Shown: in pieces, positions 9,599 through 17,826 of the stretch
How the letters are laid out: each line of letters opens with the position of its first letter
Numbering within the stretch: the stretch's first letter is position 1
NCBI GenBank assembly: GCA_029245955.1
Contig: JAQWOH010000043.1
Coordinates: 62,001-126,000 of the forward strand
DNA length: 64,000 bases
Direction: 5' to 3'
Origin: Fuerstiella sp.
Lineage (GTDB): Bacteria; Planctomycetota; Planctomycetia; Planctomycetales; Planctomycetaceae
The notes under the pieces: model-generated
The model's input: only the letters and a program-made list of their open reading frames with translations
The model's database searches: none
What the model was told of the DNA's origin: nothing
Program-made: the position numbers and the translations under genes

Positions 9599-10216
9599 TT
9601 GATCACTCGCATTACCGGAAAACTGGTCAGCCTGACTGACGTCTGCGCATTTCTTCAGATCTCAGGGTTTGAATACGAAGTGCTGGTCCCCGATCTCGTG
9701 CGGCGGCAGTTGCAGGCTCAAATTGGCGAAAACATCAGTCTGCGGACCATCGAATACCTTGAAGGCAATCCCCAGCAGGGCCGTCTGACACCGCGAATGA
9801 TCGGATTTGCTAACGAAGCAGAACGCGAATTTTTTGAGATGATTTGCTCTGTCGACGGAGTGGGTGCGAAGAAAGCACTCCGAGCAATGGTGCGCCCGGT
9901 ACGTGAAGTGGCAACTGCGATCGAAGAACGCGACATCAAACAATTGAGCACACTGCCGGGCGTCGGCCCCGCAGTCGCAGAGCGAATCGTCGCTAAGCTG
10001 CGTCGAAAAATGGCCAAGTTCGCGCTCATGGTTGAAAGTGATCTGCCGGACAGCGCTGCTCCGGATGTTCTGGGCGAAGCCTACGAAGCACTTCTGAGTG
10101 TCGGCCACTCAGCTCAGGACGCAATGGCTCGTCTTGAAACAATCAAGGAATCCGGCAAGAAGTTCAAGACCGTTGAAGATGTGCTGTCTGAGATCTATCA
10201 GAAACAACGCGGCTAG
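9599..10216 (+). CDS. ruvA: Holliday junction branch migration protein RuvA
   Basis: RuvA tetramers bind the four-way junction and recruit the RuvB motor. The frame shows the N-terminal OB-fold ([15 protein letters not shown]), two helix-hairpin-helix motifs ([11 protein letters not shown] and [16 protein letters not shown]) and a C-terminal three-helix domain ([14 protein letters not shown]) that contacts RuvB. Family alignment places the start at the TTG at 9599 (equivalent to Met in MITRITGKL), giving 205 residues; an in-frame ATG at 9527 would add 24 residues not typical of the family. It completes an ispF-ruvC-ruvA run. Confidence 0.93.
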   Translation: MITRITGKLVSLTDVCAFLQISGFEYEVLVPDLVRRQLQAQIGENISLRTIEYLEGNPQQGRLTPRMIGFANEAEREFFEMICSVDGVGAKKALRAMVRPVREVATAIEERDIKQLSTLPGVGPAVAERIVAKLRRKMAKFALMVESDLPDSAAPDVLGEAYEALLSVGHSAQDAMARLETIKESGKKFKTVEDVLSEIYQKQRG

Positions 10217-10342
10217 AACTCGCCTCCGCGGAATACAACGGACGCTGGCAGATGGGTGACGGCTATCTGAGATCCCTGCGCGCCGCTGCCCGCTCTACGA
10301 AAATCAATCTGTCATACGATCCCTGAGCAATTGCTCCTGACG

Positions 10343-11695
10343 TCAGTCCGCGGCCTGTCCAACAATCCCTACAGCCAGATCCATGACGTTGGTGTGGGTC
10401 GGCCCGGTGTGCAGCAGACCGTTCAACTGCTGGAAAAACGGGTACGAATTGTTAATCCTCAAGAACGATGCTGGTGACAGGTTCTGACGATTCATATCGG
10501 CTACAAGAGCTGCGTCTGCCAATGCGCCGGCGGCGTCTGTGGGACCGTCCTCGCCATCCGTCCCGCCGGACAACAGCACAATATTCTTCCAGACAGAAGC
10601 GTCGACAGCGTGCGTGATAGCGCCCAAAACAACTTCCTGATTGCGTCCACCTCGACAATCGATATCTGTTGTCACTAGCGCGACGGTCGTCTCTCCCCCG
10701 GCCAGCAGACAGGTTTGTGTATTTCCGGCCTGCGTGTTGCGAATTTTCGTCAGCTGCGTCAGCAGATCGACACCGTGCTTGCGCGCCTCACCGGAATTTT
10801 CCGAACCGAGACTGACAACCTGATAGCCCCGGCGGTTTGCTTCTGCTTCAGCGGCTGACAAAGCGACGCCGTTTGAGCCGATGATGTGATGCACGCCAGA
10901 GCAGGGTGCGGCGATCGCCGGTGGCTGTACTGCGTTTCGCTCAAGGCCACTGAAAACTGCCGGCGGGACTCGAGTGCGATCGGGGTCGTACCGCTGCAGA
11001 ATCGCCAGGGCGTCAGCGGCGGTTCGTTTTGACGGAATGGTTGGTCCGGAGGCGATGATGTCGAGGGGGTCGCCAATTACATCCGAGATTATCAGCGATA
11101 CAACGCGGTTTGACCTACACTGCCGCAGCAGGCCTCCGCCCTTAATCATCGACAGCTGACTTCTGACGATGTTCAGATCCTGTATCGGCGCCCCGGCCGC
11201 TGCCAGCACCCTTGTCACCGTCACCTTGTCATCGAGCGACACTCCCGAAAGCGGCGCGGGAAGTAGCGCGCTGCCTCCTCCTGAAATCAAGACAATGCAA
11301 AGATCGTCAGGCTGCAGCCGACCGACGCGCCGCAGAATATCACGAGTGCCCCGGACACCATCGATTGTCGGCTCATTAACTCCCGCAGGACGTGCCGCGT
11401 GTAAGTGAATTCGGGGTGTTCTCTGGGCGCAGTCCTCCGGCACATTTACCCACCCGTCAACGGTGATGGATTCAGGGACCTGCTCAAGAGCCGCCAGCAG
11501 ACCCCGTGTCATTCCGGCCCCGGCCTTACCGCCTCCAACAACTTCAATTCGTTTTACGGCGGCCAGACTGATATCCGTGTCGCAGATACGCAGCACTGTG
11601 CCGCCACACGTAACATTTTCCTGTACCAGAGTGCCCGAGTCGACGGCCGCCACGCCAGCCTGCCAGATTGCGAGAGCATCATCTCGAATTCCCAT
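10343..11695 (-). CDS. Glycerate 2-kinase (DUF4147/MOFRL family)
   Basis: Probably phosphorylates D-glycerate to 2-phosphoglycerate. The 450 residues fit the two-domain family: an N-terminal DUF4147 Rossmann-like domain with VVGGGKAGAGM, LISGGGSALL and SDVIGDPLDIIASGPT, and a C-terminal MOFRL domain with LLAGGETTV and LLSGGTDGEDGPTDAAGA. A good ribosome-binding site (GGAGA) precedes the ATG. It is a single gene convergent with ruvA. The substrate is inferred from the family. Confidence 0.9.
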   Translation of the reverse strand: MGIRDDALAIWQAGVAAVDSGTLVQENVTCGGTVLRICDTDISLAAVKRIEVVGGGKAGAGMTRGLLAALEQVPESITVDGWVNVPEDCAQRTPRIHLHAARPAGVNEPTIDGVRGTRDILRRVGRLQPDDLCIVLISGGGSALLPAPLSGVSLDDKVTVTRVLAAAGAPIQDLNIVRSQLSMIKGGGLLRQCRSNRVVSLIISDVIGDPLDIIASGPTIPSKRTAADALAILQRYDPDRTRVPPAVFSGLERNAVQPPAIAAPCSGVHHIIGSNGVALSAAEAEANRRGYQVVSLGSENSGEARKHGVDLLTQLTKIRNTQAGNTQTCLLAGGETTVALVTTDIDCRGGRNQEVVLGAITHAVDASVWKNIVLLSGGTDGEDGPTDAAGALADAALVADMNRQNLSPASFLRINNSYPFFQQLNGLLHTGPTHTNVMDLAVGIVGQAAD

Positions 11696-11887
11696 TCTGT
11701 TTTTCTCCGGACAGCACGAATCTGCCCATCATACCTCCGTGGGGTGCCCCGTCACTCTGAGTATCCACTGATGACTGATAAATATGTTTCACATTCGCGC
11801 CGGCCACAAGATCCGATTGAGTTGGTCCGAGACTGTCCAGTCGTTCACCTCACCGGCTGCTGGTGGGTTCAGGCCGGTCCTGCATAC

Positions 11888-11916
11888 AAAAAAACTCCGA
11901 CCGAAAACGGCCGAAG
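11888..11916 (-). terminator. Intrinsic terminator for the small minus-strand gene pair
   Basis: On the minus strand CTTCGGCCG pairs with CGGTCGGAG (9 bp including two G-T pairs) over a TTTT loop and is followed by seven T residues. It lies 33 bases after the stop of the gene at 11949-12173 and supports that small gene as a real transcript. Confidence 0.75.
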
Positions 11917-11948
11917 CTTTTCTGTGCACTCATCCTGTGATGTGTATG

Positions 11949-12173
11949 TCAGGCGCTTGGCCTCATCTCGTTGTACACCATCAGAACCTCGTATAGGTCT
12001 GCAGATATAGTAACACGCTCGTCGGCAAGGTCAGAAACCCACGACCGATCCCATATAATTGCATCTGCCAGTATTGCCGTCAGTTCCCGCAGCTCCATGG
12101 CTACTTCGCGTTCGACAACTTCTGTGCCGCTGTGCTCATCCTCCCCGATGAACAACCGCAAACGTGGTCGCAT
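11949..12173 (-). CDS. Small protein, unknown function
   Basis: A 74-residue protein starting MRPRLRLFIGEDEHSG. A GGGAG ribosome-binding site lies 6 bases before the ATG at 12173, and an intrinsic terminator follows the stop. The sequence is a short beta-like N-terminus followed by an amphipathic helical region (EREVAMELRELTAILADAI) and ends YEVLMVYNEMRPSA. No family is recognised. It lies 23 bases after the stop of the doubtful frame at 12197-12595, as in an operon. Confidence 0.6.
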   Translation of the reverse strand: MRPRLRLFIGEDEHSGTEVVEREVAMELRELTAILADAIIWDRSWVSDLADERVTISADLYEVLMVYNEMRPSA

Positions 12174-12196
12174 TAGTTCTCCCTTCCCAATGCTGT

Positions 12197-12595
12197 CTAC
12201 TCTGCCGAGGAACACCTGCTCTGAATCAGCAAGCCTTCGATTCGGCCCCGTTGGTACTCGTCCGTGATTGACTTATCGGGCATCCCTGACAGATCCTTCA
12301 TCCAATTTTCCAATTGCGTGATTTGTGCGAATTCTACGGGTAGGCAAAACTGGCAAAGCTGCGTCAAGTTTCCGGCTGCTAAGACGGCACCGGCACCGGC
12401 ATACGGAATGCGGAATGCGGAATGCGGCTGCACCCAGAAGCAGTTTCTGCAGCAATTGTGGCTCTCGCCCTCCAGACAGTTCGAGCAACCAGAACATGGA
12501 GCGTTTGCGGAAGCTACTCCTTCGATAGGGAAAGAATGATTTCGAAGGGAAAATCTGCCGATCCCAATATCGTGTGCACTGCCTGGATTGGGCAC
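12197..12595 (-). CDS. Doubtful small Cys-rich frame, unknown function
   Basis: An open frame of about 132 residues from a GTG. It contains clustered cysteines (CSGCSNC, NCCRNC, CQFC) that could bind zinc. The C-terminal third (ITQLENWMKDLSGMPD and DEYQRGRIEGLLIQ) looks like genuine protein. The middle is disturbed by short tandem repeats (three CGGAATG units), and another frame is open across the same stretch, so a frameshift or a later start is possible. It would be the first gene of a minus-strand pair with 11949-12173. Confidence 0.35.
   Translation of the reverse strand: MPNPGSAHDIGIGRFSLRNHSFPIEGVASANAPCSGCSNCLEGESHNCCRNCFWVQPHSAFRIPYAGAGAVLAAGNLTQLCQFCLPVEFAQITQLENWMKDLSGMPDKSITDEYQRGRIEGLLIQSRCSSAE
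12404..12424. repeat. Three tandem CGGAATG heptamers
   Basis: Three perfect copies of the 7-bp unit CGGAATG, directly preceded by a GGCACC-type short repeat (12386-12400). A 7-bp unit shifts the reading frame when copy number changes, so it can disrupt the minus-strand frame that it lies in. Confidence 0.8.
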
Positions 12596-12664
12596 CCGCT
12601 GCGCAAATACTGCCGAAGCACAAGTCTCAAAATTTCAACTCCCAGATAGTTCAGGATGAACGCC

Positions 12665-14509
12665 ATGCAACGGCTTTCATACGTTTTACTCGCCCTCACG
12701 CTTGGATTCTCGCAGAATCAAGGCTTGGCGCAGGATGCGTTCTACAGCATTGCGGGTGACGTATCGGCACCACAAAGTCACCGCTACCCGAAAGGGCAGC
12801 TGGTCCGTCTTCGGGATCTACTGGACGACGCAGGTTACAACGACGCGGCCGGAGTCGCTCGCATTCTTCGCGGGACGCCACTCCGGACAGTCATGACTGA
12901 CAGCGTCACTCCGGAAATGACCAGCCGTGGTTCACTGCTTCTTCCCGGCGACGTCGTGGTCTTCCGCAGTTTCGACGGATACTGCCCGGGAAAACAAAAC
13001 GCTCTGGCGATGTTCGAGAGTGGTCCGATAATGCTGCAGATTCCCGGTGGCGGCTACCCCGCCAGCCTGCTGTTTGAGCTTAATCAGATTCCCCCGGAAG
13101 GCAGCATTTCCGTAACTCGCACGCGGGGCGGGTCTGCCGATCAGGTCAACCTGTCCCATCACGAATTTATCCAGCACGGAGATGTAATCAATCTGGGAGG
13201 GATCACCCAGACTGCAGGTTTGAGAACATCCCAGGGGTACACCACCATACCGGACCTCGCTGAGTCTCAGCCGGACGGCGTTCCGATGCTGAATAATGTT
13301 CAGGAACTGCAACCAGCCATCGAAATCACAGCCGAGGAAGAAGATGCGTCACCGACCTCAGCGTTCCCCGCTCCACCAGTGGATGCAGAGTCCGAAACGC
13401 TCACTGCAGTGCCGAAACTGTCGCCTTCACTGGCTGACACCGGACAGATGCTGCTCCAAACCGACAATACTATGATTACTGATACCACGGTCGATGGCGA
13501 TCCATTTCAAACAGCCGCCCTGGAAAAATTGTCAGCCATTTCTGACTTCGCCCCTCCGGCTGCCTCGCCTGTGGACAGCGTGACTGGAGAAACATCAAAT
13601 AGTGCATGGGATGTCCTCTTCGTCGCCGGACTGGCCATGGCCACGGGACTGATTGTCTTCGGCTGGCTAAAGACGAAACAGGAGCAGGCCGCAATCCACG
13701 AATTCGTGGACAGTCTTCATAGTACGCGTCTTACCGGCGAGCAGACTGGAAGCTCTGCCAGTGTGCCGGTTCCGGCGCAAACAGCACCCGATCACGACGA
13801 ACAGACGAATCTACAGGCAGTGGAAGCATCGACCGCCACAGAGAATTTCACGGTCAGCGTTGTCAGTGGAGACTGCCCGATCCTGTCTGCCGGACTTGAG
13901 GAAATCGAAACGGTCGGCGGACAGACGTTCGATGCTGCGGCTGATGCGATTTTGAGGGAAACGGCATATGCGGATGATGTCACAAAATCGTATCGAGAAG
14001 GAACAATTGATGCAGGCGTCCTGGAGATCCAGACCAGTGAATGGTTCGAGGGTACGTGGCTGCATGAGGGAACCAATGAGCACTCCGCCCGGAACGTGAC
14101 CGAGGAGGAAGATGCTGGCTCTGCACAACGGGCAACGGAAGTCGGCGCTGTAACTGCAGCAAACACGGCTTCACCGGATAGCGAAACATTCCGTGATCTT
14201 GAGGAACTCCTGCATAACCGGATGCCCGTAGACATAAGACAAGCCGATCTGCCGTTGCACATTGCCTTGTTCGGAAATGCGGCAGGCCCGCGCCGACTGA
14301 GGATTGATGCTGCTCATACTCAGGTCGCTGCCTCTCACATCGTGACATCAGCTCGTCAAAAACGGAAACCAATGCCGACAACCGTCGCTGCGTCTGGTCC
14401 AGAAATCGATGTCACCGGCAGTCCGTCTGCCGACACAGCCGCGTCTAATGCTGATTACGAACGCTTCGATCGTGCACTGGATCTTCTTGAGGGACAATCT
14501 GATTCATGA
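12665..14509 (+). CDS. Single-span membrane protein with SLBB-like export-side domains
   Basis: A 614-residue protein of unknown function. I prefer the ATG at 12665 because an AGGA lies 9 bases before it; the ATG at 12656 has no spacing. Residues 1-23 are a signal peptide ending near GLAQD. Residues ~25-95 (YSIAGDVSAPQSHRYPKGQ to LLPGDVVVF) and ~100-175 (IMLQIPGGGYPASLLFELNQ to QHGDVINLGG) resemble two SLBB/polysaccharide-export-type beta-grasp units. A Ser/Thr/Pro/Asp-rich linker follows, then one membrane span at ~316-337 (VLFVAGLAMATGLIVFGWL), then about 275 acidic, low-complexity cytoplasmic residues ending in a short predicted helix, YERFDRALDLLE. The stop overlaps the start of the actin-like gene by 4 bases, so the two are probably co-expressed partners. 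Confidence 0.8.
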   Translation: MQRLSYVLLALTLGFSQNQGLAQDAFYSIAGDVSAPQSHRYPKGQLVRLRDLLDDAGYNDAAGVARILRGTPLRTVMTDSVTPEMTSRGSLLLPGDVVVFRSFDGYCPGKQNALAMFESGPIMLQIPGGGYPASLLFELNQIPPEGSISVTRTRGGSADQVNLSHHEFIQHGDVINLGGITQTAGLRTSQGYTTIPDLAESQPDGVPMLNNVQELQPAIEITAEEEDASPTSAFPAPPVDAESETLTAVPKLSPSLADTGQMLLQTDNTMITDTTVDGDPFQTAALEKLSAISDFAPPAASPVDSVTGETSNSAWDVLFVAGLAMATGLIVFGWLKTKQEQAAIHEFVDSLHSTRLTGEQTGSSASVPVPAQTAPDHDEQTNLQAVEASTATENFTVSVVSGDCPILSAGLEEIETVGGQTFDAAADAILRETAYADDVTKSYREGTIDAGVLEIQTSEWFEGTWLHEGTNEHSARNVTEEEDAGSAQRATEVGAVTAANTASPDSETFRDLEELLHNRMPVDIRQADLPLHIALFGNAAGPRRLRIDAAHTQVAASHIVTSARQKRKPMPTTVAASGPEIDVTGSPSADTAASNADYERFDRALDLLEGQSDS

Positions 14510-15546
14510 TTACTGCCATCGATTTCGGATGCTATGCCATTCGGTCGGCGTACCGAACACCAGCTGATCAGACGCGGATCACAATGATCACGGAGCGTTC
14601 TGAGTACGCCGTACTTTCCAACCAATCCTCGTGCCGCGAAACGGTGATTGACCGAAACATCCCGTGCGCCGAGTGCAACGACAGTACGATCGTTTTCGGC
14701 CATCACACAGAACAGATCCGCTGGTTAAGCCGCAAGCCGTGCGCTCCGCTGTTCGCCGACGCCGCGTCCCCCACTGACGACGCTCCGGCACGACAGATCC
14801 TGAGCATTCTCACGGAGGCCATGCTGCCCCGGAACGTCAGTAAACCGACTGACTGCTTTTTCACCGTCCCGCGGGGCAGGCTGAATCCTGAAAACGTAAA
14901 ATTCCTGTCCCACCTGACTCGAATGCACGGTTTCGAACCTCGCTACTTCAGTGCCGCACCTGCCGTGCTTCTGTCTTCGGGCAGCGACAGCCGGTACACT
15001 GGCGTAGCGATCGTCATCGGTGCGGAATCATCAGAGATCAGTGTGAGTCGGTATGGAATCGAACTTGCTGCAGAGACGATCCCGGTCGGTGCCAACTGGA
15101 TTGATACAGAACTGGCTCGGCAATACGAAATCCGGACGTGGGATGAGACGGGGGAATGCTATCTTGATCTGGAGACAGTGCGGCAGTGGAAGCACGACCC
15201 AGGAATACATCTAAGAAACTCGGTCGGCGAACGCGAAAGAACACTGGCACGTCTGTACGGAGAGGTGTTAAATAGGATCGCCCGGTCCACACGTGATCTG
15301 CTCAATTCCCCAGCCGTAAAATCAGCTCTGGGAGATGATCGCCTCACGGTGTACTGCGCCGGCGGACCCACTCAGATCGGGGGCTTTGCCAGTACATTGA
15401 CAGAGCGGTTTGTCGAGCACGAAACGGCGGACCGGATTTTGACGATCCGCGCTGTGGACGACGCGGAAACGGCGGTCGTTCGAGGACTGCTGATTCAGGG
15501 TGAACTCGAAGCGCGTCGGCGTTCGCCCCTTAAGTCGGCCGCATAG
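14506..15546 (+). CDS. Actin/MreB/Hsp70-fold protein with degenerate nucleotide site
   Basis: A 346-residue cytoplasmic protein whose layout follows the actin-like ATPase fold: phosphate-1-like AIDFGCYAIRSAY (residues 4-16), a helical connection, phosphate-2-like VAIVIGAESSEISV (167-180), the MreB-like ETIPVGANWIDTELARQY (190-207) and adenosine-motif-like VYCAGGPTQIGG (282-293). The phosphate-2 loop lacks the usual Asp and Gly run (DIGGGTT-type), reading VIGAESS, so ATP hydrolysis may be weak or lost. It begins within the last codons of the SLBB-like membrane gene (ATGA overlap). It could act as a cytoplasmic scaffold binding that protein's tail, much as PilM binds PilN; this is inference. 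It is not a canonical MreB or DnaK. Confidence 0.75.
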   Translation: MITAIDFGCYAIRSAYRTPADQTRITMITERSEYAVLSNQSSCRETVIDRNIPCAECNDSTIVFGHHTEQIRWLSRKPCAPLFADAASPTDDAPARQILSILTEAMLPRNVSKPTDCFFTVPRGRLNPENVKFLSHLTRMHGFEPRYFSAAPAVLLSSGSDSRYTGVAIVIGAESSEISVSRYGIELAAETIPVGANWIDTELARQYEIRTWDETGECYLDLETVRQWKHDPGIHLRNSVGERERTLARLYGEVLNRIARSTRDLLNSPAVKSALGDDRLTVYCAGGPTQIGGFASTLTERFVEHETADRILTIRAVDDAETAVVRGLLIQGELEARRRSPLKSAA

Positions 15547-15559
15547 CGCCAGTCGCCGG

Positions 15560-16822
15560 TCAGAGTCGGTCCATATAGCGAATGAACTCAACTTCAATTC
15601 GGCTGATGTTGCCGAAGGCCTTCTGAAAATCAGACAATCGTTCTGCCGAAGTGTACTGCAGCAACGGATCTCGACTCCTGAGTATCTGCAGATATGTCAC
15701 CAGGTCACGACGTCGCGAAGGGTTCTCCAGCAGGAAAAAAGTGAATGACCAGGCTTCACTGTAGGAATTGAGCGTTTGCTGGAAAAAATAGCTGTCGGCA
15801 GCCACTAGTTTCGCCAGGCTCCCCATCGCTCGGCCAGGCCGTTGTCGCTTGACGAACCACTGTGCTCGTTCCTGATTAATACGTCCCTGCTGCAACTGCC
15901 GTCCGGTTTTCTTCCGCATACCGGCTGGCTCCAGCACCGTTGCAAGACCCTCAACGATCCATATTGGTGTGCCGCCAAGCCGGGAATGTATACCAATATT
16001 GTAACCCACCTGATGAGTGGTCTCGTGAATAATCGTGTTAGCTGTATTTCCGGAAACGGCAGCCGCCGCAGCAATCGGAAACTGCCCTGCTGAAAACGGC
16101 AGGTAACACTGCGACATGCCGCTTAACCGTGCCGGTAAAGCAATCACGCGACGGTGGGACTGACTTCCCGTGTCGTCGGTCGCGGACACAAGGTTGGCGT
16201 CGTCAAACAGAGCGACCCGGTTAGATCTGAGTGAATAGTATCCCATGAGTGATGCAGACGGTGTGACGTTGTCCTGCACACAGTACGCAGAAAACTCCTG
16301 TTGCGAACCAAACACCACTGCGACCAATGGTACCTCGGGAACCTGAACCTTGAAACCACGAACGCGGTAGAACTGCTCAACGTCGCGATAGATCGATTCG
16401 AACAGCTGCGCATAACGACTGGCTCGGCCCGACGGTGCACACACGAGGTAGTGGGTTGTACCAACGACCTCGTACTTTCCGGAAAACTCTTTCCTCAGTT
16501 GCTCTCGAAACGTCGTCACCGGAAATGGCTCGTAACGAGCGGACACTTTTTCGAAATCATGCAATGTACCGACTGAAAGATGAGTCAATTGCCCCTGTCG
16601 GTCCATCAGGGAACACGTTGTTCGACTCAGTCCGACAATCTTGCCTTCATGAGTCATCGTTCCGTCACTGACTCTGATGAGAGCACTGCCGGCCAGCGCC
16701 GGAACGCTGATCAGACAGCACAGTACTGATACCAACAGCCGGATGGATGGCCGAAACGCATGTCGCTTTGGCAGACTGAGAACAGCGGCTGGTCGTCGAC
16801 AATCGGGTTCTAACGGTTGCAT
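15560..16822 (-). CDS. Secreted DUF1570-type protein with metalloprotease motif
   Basis: A 420-residue exported protein: a long N-terminus, then a signal segment (LLVSVLCCLISVPALAGSA, about residues 29-47), a beta-rich region and a helical C-terminal domain. The zincin motif is HETTH at residues 266-270, with a possible third ligand Glu in WIVEGLA (about 291), typical of the DUF1570 family common in Planctomycetes. Peptidase activity is inferred from the motif. Its ATG overlaps the stop of the small frame at 16822-17040 (TAATG), so the two could be translationally coupled. It converges with the actin-like gene with only 13 bases between the stops. Confidence 0.85.
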   Translation of the reverse strand: MQPLEPDCRRPAAVLSLPKRHAFRPSIRLLVSVLCCLISVPALAGSALIRVSDGTMTHEGKIVGLSRTTCSLMDRQGQLTHLSVGTLHDFEKVSARYEPFPVTTFREQLRKEFSGKYEVVGTTHYLVCAPSGRASRYAQLFESIYRDVEQFYRVRGFKVQVPEVPLVAVVFGSQQEFSAYCVQDNVTPSASLMGYYSLRSNRVALFDDANLVSATDDTGSQSHRRVIALPARLSGMSQCYLPFSAGQFPIAAAAAVSGNTANTIIHETTHQVGYNIGIHSRLGGTPIWIVEGLATVLEPAGMRKKTGRQLQQGRINQERAQWFVKRQRPGRAMGSLAKLVAADSYFFQQTLNSYSEAWSFTFFLLENPSRRRDLVTYLQILRSRDPLLQYTSAERLSDFQKAFGNISRIEVEFIRYMDRL

Positions 16823-17040
16823 TAATCTCGGATCAGAATTTGTGTTTTGTGCGGTTTACGACTAATCCGGGAGCTGGGCAGGGGTACCGTCAGGATAGTA
16901 CGCGACACGCAGCCTGCGCGAAGAAATTGTTCAGAACCATGCGGTTGCACCGTCAGCGGCAGCTGCTGCAGGCGGAACTCTTCAAATCCCTCTCCGCAGA
17001 ACGACTCCGGATCTGGCTGTTGCTGCGGAAAATTCAGCAA
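16822..17040 (-). CDS. Possible small upstream gene coupled to the DUF1570 gene
   Basis: A 72-residue frame that would start at a TTG, since no in-frame ATG exists after the preceding stop. Its TAA overlaps the next ATG as TAATG, a classic coupling arrangement. The sequence (LTVQPHGSEQFLRAG and CVSRTILTVPLPSS) has a plausible composition, but there is no known domain and no clear ribosome-binding site. It could instead be the leader of the DUF1570 transcript. The remainder of the gap to 17187 holds nothing I can identify. Confidence 0.3.
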   Translation of the reverse strand: MLNFPQQQPDPESFCGEGFEEFRLQQLPLTVQPHGSEQFLRAGCVSRTILTVPLPSSRISRKPHKTQILIRD

Positions 17041-17187
17041 ACCCTGCCGTCAATGCCTGAACGTTCAGCATGGTGACGCGGCACTCAACGAATCACCTGG
17101 CAGCTCTGCACACTCTGCGTCGAGAGTTGCAAAAAACGTTGGTCTCACGCAAGTCTGACGACAGAAGAATATGTATACTCCAGGTGC

Positions 17188-17826
17188 GTGGCCGTCCTTC
17201 CTGGTCAGATCGAACAAATAGGTTCCCTTCTGCTAAATGCCCGGATCACTTGTGCACAGCCGCCGCACCTCATCGAAACATTTTCCGTGATCGAATCCCA
17301 AATTGAAAATCGGCTTACAGCGGCCATCGGCACGGCCTGCTGGGTGTTTGCCGGCGTGTTCTCAACACTCGTCTTCGCTGATCGCTGGACGTCGCTGGGG
17401 TTGAGATTCCCAGACCTCTGGTACGCGTCGAGGAATTTCCACGTGCTGATGTGTGTGGGCCTGTACGTGGCAGGCTGGCTGGCACTGCGCAACAGCGGTG
17501 AATCCGAGCAGAATGACACCGCAGCGCCCATGTTCGATTCACTGACACTGTACACCCGACGTGACTGTGAACTGTGTGACAAAGCCCTGGATATCCTCAG
17601 ACACTTTGGAGATCAACTGCCAACGATCCGAATCGTTGACATAGACCACGACCCGGAACTGCTGAGCCGGCATCGTGACTGGATCCCCGTCGTTGAAATC
17701 GATGGCAGAGTGTATTTTCGGGGGATCGTAAACCCCGTGCTGCTGGAAAGGATGATCCGTGCTCAGCAGGATCGGCAGCAGACAGAGGCTCTGACCCCGC
17801 ACGCGCCAGAGCAGGTTGAAGAATGA
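17188..17826 (+). CDS. Membrane-anchored thioredoxin/glutaredoxin-fold protein
   Basis: A 212-residue protein. The N-terminal half has two hydrophobic segments (AAIGTACWVFAGVFSTLVFA and VLMCVGLYVAGWLAL). The C-terminal half, from about residue 115, is a glutaredoxin-like (DUF836-type) domain beginning LTLYTRRDCELCDKAL with a CxxC redox pair and the cis-proline region DWIPVVEIDG. It may serve in thiol-disulfide exchange at the membrane. The start is uncertain: GTG at 17287 (VIESQIENRL) would place the first span at the N-terminus. The stop overlaps the next gene by 4 bases (ATGA), indicating an operon with the TIGR04282 protein. Confidence 0.8.
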   Translation: MAVLPGQIEQIGSLLLNARITCAQPPHLIETFSVIESQIENRLTAAIGTACWVFAGVFSTLVFADRWTSLGLRFPDLWYASRNFHVLMCVGLYVAGWLALRNSGESEQNDTAAPMFDSLTLYTRRDCELCDKALDILRHFGDQLPTIRIVDIDHDPELLSRHRDWIPVVEIDGRVYFRGIVNPVLLERMIRAQQDRQQTEALTPHAPEQVEE

